A stretch of DNA of 6,813 nucleotides from UBA1858 sp965658595 (GTDB lineage: Bacteria > Pseudomonadota > Gammaproteobacteria > UBA4575), in the NCBI GenBank assembly GCA_965658595.1, contig CBFHSW010000026.1, positions 1-6,813 on the forward strand, in the 5' to 3' direction. Positions within the stretch are counted from its first letter, which is position 1. Each line of letters starts with the position of its first letter. The translations under genes were made by a program, and so were the position numbers. The notes under the pieces are model-generated. The model saw only the letters and a program-made list of their open reading frames with translations. It had not been told where the DNA came from and made no database searches. Below, in pieces: positions 6,125 through 6,813 of the stretch.

Positions 6125-6207
6125 GTACTCACTCCTTGTTCCAGCATGCTAGTATCAATCGATGATATATCAGACACTAACATTCATTAATCATTAATAT
6201 TAAGACC
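6125..6207. promoter_or_regulatory. Divergent rubredoxin/thiD intergenic region with a 10-bp palindrome
   Basis: Eighty-three bases separate the two divergent starts. They include a perfect palindrome, TGATATATCA (6163-6172), and an AT-rich stretch next to thiD with a tandem CATTAAT (6185-6198). Promoters for both genes must be here or nearby, but no convincing -35/-10 pair is found. There is no room for, and no sign of, a TPP riboswitch. Confidence 0.35.
6132..6137 (-). promoter_or_regulatory. Ribosome binding site fixing the rubredoxin GTG start
   Basis: AAGGAG on the complement, seven bases before the GTG at 6124-6122. It is the strongest Shine-Dalgarno match in the window and decides in favour of the GTG over the downstream ATG. 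Confidence 0.85.
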
Positions 6208-6813
6208 ATGCGGCCAAGTATCTTATGCTTTGCAGGCTTGGATCCCTGTGGGGGAGCCGGACTGCAAGCAGATATCGAATCTATCTCTCAATGTGGTGGT
6301 TATAGCCTCCCCATCGCAACTTGCCTGACCGTGCAAAACACTCAACAAGTCCGTTCAGTGAGCGCTGTTAAAGTCGAACTCATTCAGCAACAAGTCAGCG
6401 CCCTGATCCAAGACATAGATATAGCTGCCTGTAAGATCAGCGTCATTCCCAATCAAGATATCGCGCACATGATAGCAGAGATCATTGCAGATTTTTCCAG
6501 CATCCCTGTGATCTATGATCCTGTACTAATCCCGTCTCAGGGACAGGCTTTTTCAGATCCAGCAACACTGGAGACTATCCAACAAAAACTATTACCCAAG
6601 GTCGATATTATTACTCCTAATCACAATGAGCTTGACCAATTAGCGCAATCAGGCGAATCTCTGTCTGACAAGATAAGCGCTGTGACGAATCTTGGACCTA
6701 ATCATATTTTGGTTACGGGTGCTGATGAAGACAGCACCAAGGATAGCTCCCAAGTGAATAACCATCTTTATACACAGAAGACACTTATACAAACCTACGC
6801 ATGGCCCAGCTTG
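6208..6813 (+). CDS. thiD: Hydroxymethylpyrimidine/phosphomethylpyrimidine kinase ThiD, 3' part missing
   Basis: Phosphorylates HMP and HMP-phosphate to HMP-PP for thiamine synthesis; cytoplasmic, ribokinase fold. The first 202 codons are present. Seen: CFAGLDPCGGAGLQADIES (7-25), the ThiD opening motif; LTVQNT (40-45) with the Gln that contacts HMP in this family (Q43, compare VAQNT in E. coli); VIYDPVLIPSQGQAF (101-115); IITPNHNEL (134-142); and ILVTGADED (167-175). The last replaces the KGGH element of E. coli and fits the shorter pseudomonad-like ThiD type as I recall it. The window ends before the catalytic GTGC-like motif expected shortly after AWPSL, so activity cannot be judged. The usual Ser or Thr in DP[ST]GGAG is Cys here (C14). 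The ATG at 6208 has only a weak upstream TAAGA, but homology begins within five residues. ThiE or hemL often follow in gammaproteobacteria but lie beyond the edge. Confidence 0.93.
   Translation, partial: MRPSILCFAGLDPCGGAGLQADIESISQCGGYSLPIATCLTVQNTQQVRSVSAVKVELIQQQVSALIQDIDIAACKISVIPNQDIAHMIAEIIADFSSIPVIYDPVLIPSQGQAFSDPATLETIQQKLLPKVDIITPNHNELDQLAQSGESLSDKISAVTNLGPNHILVTGADEDSTKDSSQVNNHLYTQKTLIQTYAWPSL

Noticed and set aside
5921..6201. Shared CATTAATATT near thiD (6192-6201, + strand) and upstream of the PfkB-family gene (5921-5930, - strand)
   Set aside because: A 10-mer made mostly of A and T in AT-rich intergenic DNA is expected by chance; there is no wider similarity.
6125..6207. Possible TPP riboswitch upstream of thiD
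   Set aside because: The region is only 83 nt, AT-rich, and lacks the conserved CUGAGA-type core.
1..6813. CRISPR array, insertion sequence, tRNA or attachment site
   Set aside because: I found no spaced repeats, terminal inverted repeats with transposase, tRNA-like cloverleaf or integrase anywhere in the window.

Overview
The window looks like ordinary chromosome from an AT-leaning gammaproteobacterium. The evidence is an outer-membrane porin, RppH with strong E. coli-type conservation, a HAD phosphatase beside it as in pseudomonads, and a short gammaproteobacterial-type ThiD next to a rubredoxin. Genus cannot be fixed from the sequence. There are no tRNAs, rRNAs, CRISPR arrays, transposases or integrases, and no gene-free stretch longer than about 175 bases.

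Left part (1-3103, + strand): a porin with an Ala/Glu-rich N-terminal helix (59-1312), then a strong hairpin with a T-run (1334-1395). A TATAAT promoter-like site follows, centred inside a perfect 9-bp inverted repeat (1394-1432). It would drive a tight three-gene unit: a small periplasmic protein (1487-1852), a periplasmic FMN-binding protein (1836-2366, overlapping the previous gene by 17 nt) and a short two-helix PepSY-type membrane protein (2381-3103). The last two are a plausible minimal route for electrons across the inner membrane to a covalently bound periplasmic flavin. This is the most interesting part of the window.

Middle (3107-4377): rppH on the - strand is convergent with the PepSY gene (3 nt apart). 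It is divergent from a HAD-IB phosphatase gene (3724-4377) across a 134-nt intergenic region. The phosphatase resembles the Pseudomonas PA0335 type, reported as a histidinol-phosphate phosphatase.

Right part (4381-6813): three - strand genes read leftward are a 56-aa rubredoxin with a GTG start (6124-5954), a PfkB-family adenosine-kinase-like enzyme (5879-4947) and an unrecognised exported protein (4848-4381). The last is convergent with the HAD gene, again 3 nt apart. Divergent from the rubredoxin is thiD (6208 onward), which runs off the right edge before its catalytic GTGC-type motif.

No clear new defence or mobile system is present. The points worth a second look are the flavin/PepSY operon with its operator-like dyad, the unknown exported protein, and the likely histidine-pathway role of the HAD enzyme.
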